From Bimastos eiseni (lineage: Eukaryota > Annelida > Clitellata > Crassiclitellata > Lumbricidae), in assembly GCA_959347315.1 (NCBI GenBank), contig OY365806.1, positions 34,781,445 to 34,845,444 of the forward strand: a DNA stretch of 64,000 nucleotides, in the 5' to 3' direction. Below, piece by piece: positions 11,201 to 19,600 of the stretch. A program made the position numbers and the translations under genes. Under the pieces are notes generated by a model. That model worked only from the letters and a program-made list of their open reading frames with translations, had not been told where the DNA came from and ran no database searches. The first letter of the stretch is position 1. Every line of letters begins with the position of its first letter.

Positions 11201-13754
11201 CAGAGGTCATCCATGGTTGCTTAAAAGACTTAGATGAAGTTACTTTCTTGTTTCTCAAAGGAAATGCTATCTCATATAACGATTTTATCTTATGACTGAA
11301 TATATCATATGCGGTAGAAGGATCATTATTTCTACAATGTTCCTCGACACTGGTCCAGTCAGCTTGCTCAAATGAGTGTTTGAATAGTTGTTTAGAGCTG
11401 TCATCAATATTGCAACTTATAGACACAGTGTGGCTCTTGGCAGGTTTCAAGGTGATATCTATCCAGATAACAATAGGAAGATGATCTGATATGTCTTCTA
11501 CCATTATTGTGGTTTCAACAACTTTAGTTAGTCTGTTAGTGACCAGGTTATCTATTAGAGTAGCAGTAGAGGTAGTAATTCGAGTAGGACGAGTTATGAC
11601 AGGCAAAAAGTAGTTAGATGAGGTGATGTCTATAAAGTTGCTAGTGGGCTTGTGGTCCTGGAATTTTAATAGGTCTATATTGAAATCCCCTAGAATATAT
11701 ATGTCCCTGTCCTGGAAACCTGAAAGTACTTGATTCCAATCCTCATTAAACAGCTCTAGGTCAAAGGCAAGGGGTCTATAGATAACACCCATTAGGAAGT
11801 AGGATCCATTTGATTGAGGAAAACGAAGGAATAGAGACTCATGGGTACCGTGGGTGGTATATTTGGGTGCATTTGAGCATAGGGTTGGTAAGAGATATCT
11901 TGTCTGATAAAATAGCCCACTCCTCCCCGTCCTGTAGAATGGCATTTAAATTCAAAACTATATCCTGAGATAAGTATAGTATTAGCAAGATTGTCATCCA
12001 GCCAGGTCTCTGTTACTGCTAGTATACCTATGCTGAGTGTGTTTAGCAGGTATTCTAGACTACTAAGTTTAGATAATATGCTGGGACAATTTATATGCAT
12101 CAGAGTCCCATTTTTTTAAACTGTGGATGCAAGTGAAGTACAGGTGTTGTAATTACATTCCCTAGGCTTGACCATATAATAGTTTTCATCAGGGTCCAGG
12201 TAACAATTATTGAGTAGTGGTCTGTTGGTTCCTAAATCAGCAAATAGGTCCAAAGTAGGACCATCCTTTAGTCCATCCCTCAGGTAATCATCTCTATTGT
12301 GGTAGCCAATGCCTGTTTTATATTCCTCATCATCCACTATATGGTTATAGGGAAAGACCTGTATCAAACAGTGTGTACAAAGCCAGGATTTCCTATCAGG
12401 GAAGGGTATTTTAAAGTGGGTTTGGTGGTAGCAGCTATTGCACAGAGGGCAGACGATTGCCTGGTGATACTCATCTATAAATTGTGCACATAATTTACAC
12501 TTAACTAGGTCAGCACAGGTGTAACCTACACCAGAAATGTTCAAGTACTATGAACCAAACCAAGGGGGAAAAAAAACTGAAAGTAAGCTTGAAACATAAT
12601 AAACAGGAGAAAAAAGAAAAAAACCTCGAGGGTACATACATATGTAATACAAGTTCATCAGTGTCCGCACCTCTCAAGTAGCCGCAGCCAGTTCATTTAG
12701 TTGTAACATTCAGCCGATGCTGACGCCGCTGAGGCTGTTTTTCCTTGCTGTATTGGGTTCAAGGTTGGGGTTAGACTAGTAGACTGCTTTTCTGCTGTAA
12801 GAAGCATTGTACGAAAATCCTTTCATGATCTGAATATATTCAAGAATCTGTTTACAATCATGTACAATTTTGAACAAGCGTGTACAAGTATTATTTTTTT
12901 AGAATCTGCTAGTTGTTTTGAAGAGTGAATGCTTGATGAGATTATTTTTTCATTCAGATATCCGAGCATCATTTGATGTTTGTCCAGCAAACTGCAAAGT
13001 TGTTGGGCTGGAAAATTTTGTCGACGAGTAATCATATAGGAACAGGTGATCTGGAGACCATTGGAACTGCGCAGGGAATCATGATTGTCTCACCAAACAA
13101 TTACCGGTATGTCACCAATAGATTGTTTTGATAATGTGATATATTTTTGTCCATCTCCTCTTCAAAAGAACTCTTTTAACTATTCAAGTGTAGAACGGTC
13201 TGAATTTTTAGACTCTTACTGGGTATAGTAAGTTAGTAACATTGATTAGCATGAGACATTTGCTCACTTTGTACAATATACAAGATCATAATAATAATAA
13301 TGAGTAGATTCTTGAAGGAGTGCTATATAAATACTCTGAATGATTGAATATTAAAACTGAAAACAGGCAATAAAATGAGCAATCAAATAATATTTAAAGA
13401 GTGCAACACTTTCCTGACCAATTGACCCGAAGAAGTGTCCGTTAATTGAAGGTTGTAATTGCTTGTGATGCTCATTGTGCAGTGACTGAGATCTCTGTTT
13501 GTTTCTGTTGCAGGGTCTTAAGTATTCGATGTTCGCCTCTGCCTACAAATCCTGTCAAGGTCTACATTCGAAAATGTCCGAATGTTGCGGACTGTCATGT
13601 CTCAAATGCTGTCCAGCGGCCAGAGTGGGCCGGAATGAATGAATTCTTCCAGGAGATCTGCCTTAACCGAGTGAAGGGCTGCAACTTCGCTCAGAAGATA
13701 GAAACGATCATGGCTTGTCTTTTGCCTGATCGATCGGAATACGGACTCTACTGA
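2080..13754 (+). CDS. MED17: Mediator complex subunit 17, C-terminal ~519 residues in 11 exons (gene-level entry)
   Basis: MED17 is a structural subunit of the Mediator head module, linking activators to RNA polymerase II in the nucleus. Exons join as 2080-2257, 3265-3474, 3612-3748, 4267-4338, 4896-4961, 5314-5513, 6183-6239, 6773-6907, 7715-7829, 12958-13106 and 13514-13754. The total is 1560 nt, exactly 520 codons including the stop, and every junction keeps phase. Family hallmarks in order: RLRQHWRLKKVGK, KLEAAQNVIFCKEIFAQ, LAREAVQVRSQIPHIV, MPHPVTS, LEIQDPQIVAHTSVIN, ICRDGRIVTMSY, KLLGWKILS and a C-terminal tail ending in EYGLY. Vertebrate MED17 is about 650 residues, so roughly the first 130-150 residues are missing on the left. 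All introns seen are GT-AG. The intron between exons I and J is 5.1 kb and contains a full-size LINE in antisense. Confidence 0.96.
2258..3264 (+). other. MED17 intron A-B
   Basis: About 1 kb of AT-rich intron. A 22-base box at 2337-2358 belongs to a dispersed repeat also seen near 29.4, 41.1, 47.5 and 57.5 kb (listed separately). Nothing else recognised. Confidence 0.6.
2337..2400 (-). repeat. Fragment of dispersed repeat carrying the catgggtWtgaagtgttag box
   Basis: The box at 2337-2358 (agctatgggtttgaagtgtt then ag) is nearly identical to 29408-29429 and 41096-41117. Downstream, gaggtgggtgaccttgtcc resembles the sequence that follows the box in the 29.4-kb copy. It is probably the tail part of a SINE whose tRNA-like head is preserved in the 29.4-kb copy. 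Confidence 0.4.
3265..3474 (+). CDS. MED17: MED17 exon B
   Basis: Acceptor tcatcttgcag, donor g|gtttgt; phase 1 in and phase 1 out. The joined codon gives SAGSHYWQSGTFEV, matching SAGSLFPHHGTFEV of vertebrate MED17. It continues through a less conserved loop to LRVTIPSELEGVALIQVVI, the counterpart of VQIPSDLEGSAYIKVSI. Confidence 0.95.
3612..3748 (+). CDS. MED17: MED17 exon C
   Basis: Acceptor tttttccag, donor cag|gtgtga; phase 1 in, phase 0 out. It encodes GSVDLNNIQHLG and then HWQKKLEAAQNVIFCKEIFA, one of the best conserved segments of the family. Confidence 0.96.
3749..4266 (+). other. MED17 intron C-D
   Basis: Ordinary intron of 518 bases with a short imperfect gatgat-type repeat around 4145-4220. 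Nothing else recognised. Confidence 0.55.
4267..4338 (+). CDS. MED17: MED17 exon D
   Basis: Small phase-0 exon of 24 codons, acceptor gcttcag and donor cat|gtgagt. It encodes LAREAVQVRSQIPHIVLGNQ followed by IISH, matching [24 protein letters not shown] of vertebrates almost residue for residue. Confidence 0.96.
4339..4895 (+). other. MED17 intron D-E
   Basis: AT-rich intron of 557 bases. No repeat or RNA gene recognised. Confidence 0.55.
4896..4961 (+). CDS. MED17: MED17 exon E
   Basis: Phase-0 exon of 22 codons between tttgttgcag and gca|gtgagt. It encodes LFPGIHLSISLCHNTEKTKQ plus SA, corresponding to the [20 protein letters not shown] segment of vertebrate MED17. Confidence 0.94.
4962..5313 (+). 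other. MED17 intron E-F
   Basis: AT-rich intron of 352 bases. The word aataattgctgtt followed by gagtctgt at about 5218-5238 also occurs near 1607-1628 in the first intron. No further feature seen. Confidence 0.5.
5314..5513 (+). CDS. MED17: MED17 exon F
   Basis: Acceptor cgttgtcttcag, donor ag|gttggc (weak); phase 0 in, phase 2 out. It encodes HNHVLEHSIHQLLREIHHNN, then MPHPVTSILGVSKRRRLAGP and RTQLQELTQ. These align with [37 protein letters not shown] and the following linker of vertebrate MED17. Confidence 0.94.
5514..6182 (+). other. MED17 intron F-G, carrying a SINE
   Basis: Intron of 669 bases. Its first third is a tRNA-derived SINE (5556-5750) inserted about 45 bases after the donor. 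The rest is AT-rich without recognised features. Confidence 0.6.
5556..5750 (+). mobile_element. tRNA-derived SINE, family 1, copy 1
   Basis: A head with an A-box-like tggctgatccg (5560-5570) and a B-box-like gggttcgacac (5614-5624) at tRNA-like spacing is followed by a body containing cttgagcaagtccttcg (5656-5672), aattgcgcc, gtgtgcac and a gcaatatcaaatt end. The 20.3-kb copy has the same motifs in the same order and the 57.2-kb copy has the body. No pol III activity is claimed. Confidence 0.7.
6183..6239 (+). CDS. MED17: MED17 exon G
   Basis: Short 57-nt exon, acceptor tgtccattttag, donor aa|gtaagt; phase 2 in and out. It encodes SESMLERIVQQGRHLVVWQ, aligning with SSEGLLEKIIKQAKHIFLR of vertebrates. 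It is too short to be called as an ORF, but both splice sites and the phase fit. Confidence 0.9.
6240..6772 (+). other. MED17 intron G-H
   Basis: AT-rich intron of 533 bases, no recognised features. Confidence 0.5.
6773..6907 (+). CDS. MED17: MED17 exon H
   Basis: Acceptor tctatctttag, donor aa|gtaagc; phase 2 in and out. It encodes TLRLIDEMALEIQDPQIVAH, then TSVINSSTESIVKVCISF. This matches [20 protein letters not shown] and [20 protein letters not shown] of vertebrate MED17. Confidence 0.95.
6908..7714 (+). other. MED17 intron H-I
   Basis: AT-rich intron of 807 bases with runs such as gtatgctattgtg and tggtatggtatcatg around 7310-7360. No coding or RNA feature recognised. Confidence 0.5.
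7715..7829 (+). CDS. MED17: MED17 exon I
   Basis: Acceptor ttgtatttag, donor cag|gtgaag; phase 2 in, phase 0 out. It encodes KTMFSLHVNVDTIQAICRDG, then RIVTMSYESQQLRDIILCQ, the counterpart of [20 protein letters not shown] and RVITLSYQEQELQDFLLSQ. Confidence 0.95.
7840..8320 (+). pseudogene. CR1/L2-like LINE reverse transcriptase relic (C-terminal part)
   Basis: Just after MED17 exon I the + strand reads LQSILNAAARLIGGIPK and then IWDSLHWLPIQQHVQFK (7868-7998), a typical C-terminal tail of CR1/L2-type reverse transcriptases around the LHWLPI motif. Beyond about 8060 the reading frame breaks, although words resembling the usual C-terminus persist. The following ctgatttgagcggtgctgtg looks like 3' UTR. 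It is too decayed to be functional. Confidence 0.7.
8546..8976. mobile_element. Putative MITE bounded by ~38-bp inverted repeats
   Basis: 8546-8583 starts atggtctggctgttattctt. The reverse complement of 8939-8976 starts atggtctggctattattctt. The arms agree at about 36 of 38 positions by eye. They enclose about 355 bp of AT-rich sequence without coding potential. I see no convincing target-site duplication. The right arm could instead be part of the 3' region of the neighbouring antisense LINE, with the left arm a second inverted fragment of it. Confidence 0.5.
9258..10517 (-). pseudogene. LINE reverse transcriptase, palm to C-terminus
   Basis: The protein runs FQPGHSTCMSLINLHDNIS, then VFIDISKAFDMVDHWLLL, YGVPKGSILGPLLFLLFIND and NFFLFADDTNIFASH. 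These are RT motifs in the correct order, including the F-A-D-D catalytic pair. The C-terminal tail has a degenerate RLHTLQRKAMRVITGL block. A taa at 9309-9311 interrupts RGVSS from YLFKYKLKDYLFSNFV, after which the frame closes at 9258-9260. The segment is in frame with the upstream ORF, separated only by the stop at 10518-10520. Confidence 0.88.
10518..11945 (-). pseudogene. LINE endonuclease C-terminal half plus reverse transcriptase N-terminal half
   Basis: It encodes MGVIYRPLAFDLELFNEDWN, YILGDFNIDLLKFQDHK (the GDFN box of AP-type endonucleases), RPTRITTSTATLIDNL and EDISDHLPIVIW (the SDH catalytic box). A linker leads to the RT start, KTARVVPIHKQGDKDDIRNY and RPISILPYFSKLLE. The tag at 10518-10520 sits where related elements have a sense codon in LLE-x-VMYTRLYDF, so it is a single nonsense mutation. 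Confidence 0.88.
11840..12115 (-). pseudogene. LINE endonuclease N-terminal part
   Basis: It encodes MHINCPSILSKLSSLEYLLN, LAVTETWLDDN (the TETWL catalytic box), then STGRGGVGYFIRQDISYQ. The frame is shared with the zinc-finger segment upstream. Between about 11840 and 11930 the reading must shift to continue into HESLFLRFPQSNGSYFLMG. Whether translation started near 12100 as a separate ORF2 or read through from the zinc finger cannot be told. Confidence 0.82.
12116..12544 (-). pseudogene. LINE PHD-like zinc-finger segment (ORF1-like)
   Basis: The cysteines follow CKLC-x12-CPLC, then x4-His-x2-His and a final CTHC about 15 residues on. This is a PHD/treble-clef pattern with His in place of the usual Cys at the sixth ligand. 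An acidic linker (VDDEEYKTG to LDPDENYYMVKP) follows and ends at taa 12116-12118. No ATG is evident at the N-terminus, and a tag lies just upstream (12548-12550), so the true start is missing or mutated. Such fingers occur upstream of the endonuclease in some invertebrate LINEs and may bind nucleic acid or chromatin; that role is inference. Confidence 0.7.
12958..13106 (+). CDS. MED17: MED17 exon J
   Basis: Acceptor tttttcattcag, donor cg|gtatgt; phase 0 in, phase 2 out. It encodes EHHLMFVQQTAKLLGWKILS, then NHIGTGDLETIGTAQGIMIV and SPNNYR. These correspond to [40 protein letters not shown] and PSGDYAI of vertebrates. Confidence 0.95.
13107..13513 (+). other. MED17 intron J-K
   Basis: Last MED17 intron, 407 bases, AT-rich, with a short aataataata run near 13290. 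Nothing else seen. Confidence 0.55.
13514..13754 (+). CDS. MED17: MED17 terminal exon K with stop codon
   Basis: Acceptor tctgttgcag; phase 2 in. The exon encodes the C-terminus, with RPEWAGMNEFFQEICLNRVK, GCNFAQKIETIMACLLP and a tail ending EYGLY before tga at 13752-13754. Vertebrate MED17 has the related [20 protein letters not shown] and ends shortly after MSALSPCLL, so this protein has about ten extra residues. Confidence 0.93.
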
Positions 13755-13930
13755 TCAGTCTGGCTTAGACTCTACTGCTTAAACTTTATCCTTTAGACTC
13801 TTTGCTCGAGTTTGAATGAAATGACTTTGGAATTGTGAAGATAGTTGGTTATCATATACATCTTTATAATGAGAAATGATGTTGATGAACAGGATTACTA
13901 ATGACATTATTAAAGAGAGTTGGTTGTTCT
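13755..13930 (+). other. MED17 3' UTR (extent uncertain)
   Basis: Sequence after the stop codon. An attaaa at 13909-13914 is a possible polyadenylation signal, the first close match I see downstream of the stop. A gtctgttag run follows. The transcript end is inferred, not shown. Confidence 0.35.
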
Positions 13931-15227
13931 ATTGGTCTGTTAGACACCATTGGAAGATTTTTTTCCGTTTGTTGTCTCAAATAGCAAAATAACAATCATC
14001 GTTGTTCCGAGTATCGAACCATTTGACGTGATGTGATGACTGTGGTGATGATGATGAAACTGTTGCTTATCATAATGATATCATATTCATTTGATTTTCA
14101 TTTCTATGTAGTTTTTAAGAGATGCTATATAAAATTCCAGATAGATATATATATTTGTGTGTGGGTGTGTTCGTGCGTGCGCACAAATGCATGCACTCAA
14201 CATGTGTAATATTACATAAGTAAAATTGTATGCACATGCATGCATGGTCAAAGAAATACATATATTTATGTTAATATATCTGACAGTAGATGTAGGTTCG
14301 AAGAAGTTCTGTAGTATTGGTCATCAATAGATGACCGTTAAGATGAGATCCACAGTCAGGTCAATTTGACCTTTTGTCCTTTCCAGTGATGAAAATACAG
14401 TCTAGTACTAAAAGGAGGGCTATAGAAAGATTACAGACAGTTTACAGTCTTACGAAGTGTCGTTTTACAGTTACAGTTATAAGAAGTGAAGGCTATGCAT
14501 TGTATTTTAGGATACACCTGCAGCATGTGTGCTCACCACTGGATTTTAATTTGGGATGGACCAATTGGCATTATCTGCAGATTCTGAATATTTTACTTGC
14601 TTTTTTATTGAATTTTAATTGGATCCAATTGATCGGAAATATTTATTTTTATTTGGGTTTAGGCACTGCTTGCTACTCCGTTATCACAGAAATCTACAAA
14701 TCTTTCTGTTCTCAAGAGATGTAATTATAAGACGAGAGCTTATGCTCTTATATATTTAAAACAATTAGGCCTAGCTCAAAAGTATTATCACCAAAACAAG
14801 TTACTATTTATGTATTTTGTGACAAAAGAAACTGTTTTTGGTAAATAATAATACGTCTTTTGATATCTGTAGGTCCTGTTCCAGGGTAACACCAATTCAG
14901 GTTTGTCCTTTACGTATACATTAAACCCCCACGTTTGAAGTTCGGCGGAAATCGTTCCCCAAACGCCATCATTGGTAACGCCATCATTGGCATGCATTGT
15001 ATATGCCGCTGCAGAACTCCAATGTAGGCCCCTACTGAACTTATCGCTTACCAAATAATACCAAGAATAGGCTAAGGCTACTGCTACTAAATTGAGCAGG
15101 GTCGATGGCACTCGGTGCTAACGTTCACTGTTGAATAGCGCGTAGGCCTTTTATTATCATTTACTACCAGTAGACAAACTAAATACACCGGAACGGTTGG
15201 AACCTAAGATAGTGGCAGTGCATATAT

Positions 15228-15264
15228 GTATCCATCAAATGGACAGCGGTAATTAAAAAAATGC

Positions 15265-15320
<56 letters not shown>

Positions 15321-15354
15321 CTAATGTATTTACCGCTGCCCGTTTGATGGATAC
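15228..15354. repeat. Inverted repeat around a (TA)25 run
   Basis: The left arm 15228-15252 starts gtatccatcaaatggacagc. The right arm 15330-15354, read in reverse, starts gtatccatcaaacgggcagc. The 25-nt arms agree at 23 positions. Between them is (TA)n at 15267-15316. The structure can form a long hairpin or be the remains of a small foldback element. No clear target duplication was found. Confidence 0.8.
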
Positions 15355-15515
15355 TAAGCTATATATTATTATGGTGAAGAAACTCATCTCACCCGAAAAC
15401 GATGTGCAGGGTCGAGGTATACACACGTAACGTAGCCCAGCATTACCATCTAATACAATTATTTATATGCCTATCTACGTTTTCTCAGTACTACCACAAC
15501 CACTGCTGCTGCTAC

Positions 15516-15600
15516 AATAATAATAATAATAATGGTGGTGATAATGATGCCGATAATGGTAATAGATATGAGGGACCATGTACACCTCGGGACTACAACA

Positions 15601-15661
<61 letters not shown>
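15516..15661. repeat. AAT/ATT trinucleotide repeats
   Basis: A short aat run at 15516-15533 and an uninterrupted (ATT)20 at 15601-15661. Open reading frames across these (poly-Y, poly-I) are artefacts of the repeat. Confidence 0.9.
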
Positions 15662-15789
15662 GCGCAATAGCGTTCAAAGGCTCTTTAGCCACTTGTGATA
15701 CCGACGAATAGGGCCATTCCAGACTAAATTTTCTTATTCTAATTGATATCCTAGTTTCTGAGGGATCATGCATGTCTTGGGGCTTAAAA

Positions 15790-15945
15790 GAATAATAATA
15801 ATGACATCACTAATTACAATAAAATAATAATGATCATCATCATTGTCACCACCATTAGGCCCTATCATTATCATTGTTATCGTCATCATCATCGCACATC
15901 CACCATCAGGCCTATCGTCATCATCGTCAATCAATCATTGATTTC
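15790..15945. repeat. Imperfect ATC/AAT repeats
   Basis: Clustered aataat and catcatc triplets with interruptions between about 15790 and 15945. Confidence 0.6.
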
Positions 15946-16049
15946 ATCATACATGTGTAGGCCTAACTGAAAATTAATGTAGCCAGTTTGAACGCTTAAA
16001 ACAAAGTTAGCAGGCCTACACATTAGACTTCGCTATGTTTGATCGCGTT

Positions 16050-16543
16050 GATTATTGCGTCTTACAACCTTAAGTTTATTGGAACCCAACCATTATTTTA
16101 AACAAGAGCGATTAGTCAGACATGCGTCGTTCCGTATTACTCAGTTCGTTCTCGTCATTCGTCCAATAGTTAATAACAAAGCGCTCATTAAAGGAATCAA
16201 TCAAATCAGTCCCACTCTCCCCTTCTGGTATACTTCATGGACCAATCTCGTCCGCAGAGGTCCCGGTCTCCATATTCTGGTGCATCGAGCAGCAGCCGGT
16301 TCGAAACTGACCGTAGTCTGCAATCGCGCGTTTGTCGCCACGGATGAGGCGATGATTGACATCTGTCACTGAGTGGGCGTGGTCAGGAACGTCATTGGCT
16401 GTTCAGGAGAAAGAGGTTTCAAGAGCGGGCCGCTAGAGCGCTTGAGTATCGTGGCGTGTAAGGTGTGCGATTCGGATGGGTGTTCGTTGTTTTTTGCTGA
16501 AAAGGTGCCAAAGGGAAATACAATTCTTTTAAGCTGCGCAACA
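16050..16543 (+). promoter_or_regulatory. Putative promoter and 5' UTR of PTK7-like gene
   Basis: This stretch directly precedes the signal-peptide exon and has more CpG than its surroundings. An in-frame tga at 16370-16372 closes the frame upstream of the chosen ATG. I see no clear TATA box and cannot place the transcription start. Confidence 0.3.
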
Positions 16544-16643
16544 ATGGATAATGATCGATCGAAGACAATTATACGATCGCTAATAGGCAGCAGTAGAGGA
16601 CTACTGTTGTTATTCAACGTTTTATTACTACTTTTACTTCCAG
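16544..16643 (+). CDS. PTK7: PTK7-like exon 1: start codon and signal peptide
   Basis: ATG at 16544-16546 in a strong context (a at -3, g at +4). It encodes MDNDRSKTIIRSLIGSSRGL followed by LLLFNVLLLLLLP, a charged N-region and a long hydrophobic core, that is a signal peptide. The donor cag|gtgagc at 16644 is consensus. It ends in phase 1, as exon 2 requires. Upstream in-frame stop at 16370-16372; no other in-frame ATG lies between. Confidence 0.85.
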
Positions 16644-19600
16644 GTGAGCAAGCAGCGTCTCTAATCCATAATCTCTATGAGGGTAGGGTCCCGGATAGGC
16701 CTACCAGACAGACATATAATGGGAACCAAATGACGAATAGCAACCATTTGTATCATGGCGTGTGCCCCTGGGCGGTCTTTGAAATACTGTACTCCCTATG
16801 TGTCAACAGGTCTCTGGATCATCTATCTTACCGCGGCCTTCACGCCAATGGCATTTTTGTCATAGGTGGTATAGCAACTAACTAAAATTGTCGTTGTGTT
16901 CTTCCATAATCATCATAGCTGTCGTTGTTGTCATCATTGTTATTTCGATTTATTGAATACAGGTCGTGACTTAATCGTTAGTTATTGAGGAAGGCAGGCC
17001 TAATTTGTTTACTAATTAGGGCCTATGTTTATGTATGATGTTTTTTTTAGTCTTGGTCATGATAACAGGCTAATAATAACCTCAGTGCAATGGGCAGCAG
17101 ATGATGATGGTAATGATGGCAAATGCCTGACATAATACAGTACAATACAATTGCATACATAAATGTATGCAATTCACATACACATGCATACATACACACA
17201 TGAAGACATGCATAGGCTTACACAGCAGAAGATGGCTGCATAGGTAGGCTTGTGCAATGTGCATTTGCTACTGATTCTCACAACATAATGTGATCAGAAT
17301 GTTATTACAGTTTATTGAGTTTAAATTGTAGGTAGTTGAATACAGTTTAGTAAAGATGTGATGCAATTTAGGCCTGTAGAGTATAAAGCCACTCATAATT
17401 CACAGTAGGCCTGGTGACCTGTCTCTATTATGGTCAGAAAGAACTATTTAAAAAAAAAATTTATTTCCTATTTTAAAATGTTAAAGAAAATACCAACACT
17501 TATTGTTATTTTTATTTAGTCGTTTTGCAGTTCTCACGTGATACCTTATTCATTACCAGAGCACTAATAACAAATAAAACTTACAGCTTGGGAATAGCCT
17601 ACCTCTGTTCACCAACATTATTTTTTTATGTGAATTTTGGTGCAACGTTTTTTCACCCTTCTGTCTCAGCAGTGACATCTGGTAGCCTTGTATGCAAGAT
17701 TGTTTATTTTGTAATTTACTTCTGTCACCAGCGAGTACCACAATTGAGAGAATTGATGGGTTTTATTTTATTTAACCGTCCACTATCCATTTAAATACCT
17801 CCGGGCGTCACGTGTCAATGAAGGAACGTCAAGGTGTCATGTCATAAGATGACGTCTTAAACCGTTTCTCTAATTGGGCCCCAGGTGTTTTGAATCGTCG
17901 TAGGTTGTGCGATGTGTGTGTTTGGTCAGGAAGCATATGTTGCGCTTGGTGGCCGAAGTATGTGATGTTGGGAGCTAGAAATTGTTGGGTGGACGCATGG
18001 AATATTTGCACGGCACGCTCGTAAAAGCATCGGGTTCCCTGTGCCTGCCTGCCTGCATGTCTGTCTGGACTTATGGCTCTTTGGGCTGTGGTAATAATTG
18101 TCATCATTTGCGTTGACAGATAGATGGGGTCGACGCTGTGTTGCACAATATTTCAATATTTGGCAAGTCGTGATATGCTTCTGCAGATACTTAATTGTGT
18201 ATACATGTATGTATACACGAAGGTCTACGTGTGAATAGTCTGAAAAGAACGGGACTCGTAAAAGCGATGTCCTGCAACAACGAACACTATGTTGGGGTTA
18301 CTGGTTAGATAAGTTTCCTAAGTTAGCCCTATAGAGGCAGCCATGAGCATGATATGTTAGAATAGTCTCAGCATAAGAGAGNNNNNNNNNNNNNNNNNNN
18401 NNNNNNNNNNNNNNNNNNNNNNNNNNNNNNNNNNNNNNNNNNNNNNNNNNNNNNNNNNNNNNNNNNNNNNNNNNNNNNNNNNNNNNNNNNNNNNNNNNNN
18501 NNNNNNNNNNNNNNNNNNNNNNNNNNNNNNNNNNNNNNNNNNNNNNNNNNNNNNNNNNNNNNNNNNNNNNNNNNNNNNNNNTTTAAACAAGTATAGACCT
18601 ATATAAATATGTATAAATTTACGGTACATATACAATAAATATATGTATATATATATACAGTATACATACTTAAATAAATACCTGCATAGCAGTGCATACA
18701 GATGTAAGTAACTGCATGCTTTAAACGCAGACAATGTGTTAATATTCGGTGAGTATGGTCTGTCTCACAACAGTTAGTCTCAGTGGTATAGGGGGTTGCC
18801 TGCTGCTGGTGCTTTGACCTTTCAACTCAGTCTCCGTGTTCCAATTGGCAATTCACTGTTTGAGTCAGTGACCCACCAGGAGAGGTCGGCATGTTGCTAT
18901 AGTTGACTGTTGTCCTGTGAGCCAGAGGACCCTTCAGTCCCTGCAGGACCACGCCTCCTCCTCGAGTCCTCCCACGATTATTACTGATGGAAGCACCTAG
19001 TAAATAACCAGAGATTTAATTGAGCCTTTTATTAAATTGCATGTGCTGTAATGTAATAGGGTGGTAGGAATGGAGACCAGCCAGACTGATGCATGCTTCA
19101 TCAGAGGTCATTGGTTCATTTCTGGCTCAGGTCATGCTTCATCCAGAGGTCATTGGTTCATTTCTGGCTCAGGTCATACATCAACTCAAACATTCTGCGC
19201 CATCTTGTGTTTCCTTTCCTCAGTCTGACACAGTCATGCGGTCTCTACATTCAGGTGATCGAGTGACAGTGACATTTTGAGAATACCCGTGGGTGTTCAA
19301 CATCATCCACTACATCATATCATCAGCAGCAACAGGCCAGCAGCACTAGGACTATATAAGATAATGATGATGATGCATCGTCATTATTATCATCATGATC
19401 AAGATCATCATCAGTCTCATCATCATCATCGTTGTCATCATCATCATCATCGTTGTCATCATCATCAAGCTTGCAGCTGTTCTTAGAGAAATGATCTACA
19501 TGAATGATGATGATGGTCATCATTATCATAACCATCAAAATCATCACCTTTATCTACACCTTTATCATCACCTTTATTTTCAACTTTATCATCACCTTTA

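Larger units (their letters stand above)
9100..12560 (-). mobile_element. Nearly full-length non-LTR retrotransposon (LINE), antisense to MED17
   Basis: Reading on the - strand from about 12560, it encodes a PHD-like zinc finger, an AP-type endonuclease and a reverse transcriptase, followed by an AT-rich 3' region. Damage is light: a stop at 12116-12118 (possibly the natural end of a first ORF), one frameshift between about 11840 and 11930, single nonsense codons at 10518-10520 and 9309-9311, and an apparent natural stop at 9258-9260. The domain order and the FADD catalytic box fit the CR1/L2/Jockey group; the exact clade cannot be set by eye. The light damage implies fairly recent insertion. 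The 5' start and the target duplication were not resolved. Confidence 0.85.
7830..12957 (+). other. MED17 intron I-J (5.1 kb), packed with mobile elements
   Basis: The largest MED17 intron in the window. In order it holds a LINE relic on the + strand (7840-8320), an inverted-repeat element (8546-8976), an almost complete antisense LINE (about 9100-12560), and about 400 unassigned bases before the acceptor cattcag at 12951-12957. Confidence 0.75.
13931..16543. other. Intergenic region between MED17 and PTK7-like gene
   Basis: About 2.6 kb without a recognised gene. It holds an AT-rich hairpin (15228-15354), AAT/ATT runs (15516-15533, 15601-15661), imperfect cat/gat repeats (about 15790-15940) and several AGGCCTA words. 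The 16050-16540 part is richer in CpG (for example cgtccgcagag, cgcgcgtttgtcgccacgg) and probably contains the promoter and 5' UTR of the downstream gene. Confidence 0.6.

Noticed and set aside
9309..12544. A host gene antisense to MED17
   Set aside because: Endonuclease and reverse transcriptase motifs identify it as a retrotransposon.
15402..15773. ORFs on both strands with long Tyr or Ile runs
   Set aside because: They are translations of the ATT microsatellite.
16055..16372. 105-codon ORF upstream of the signal-peptide exon
   Set aside because: No homology seen; it lies in the presumed promoter/5' UTR region and is not in frame with exon 1.
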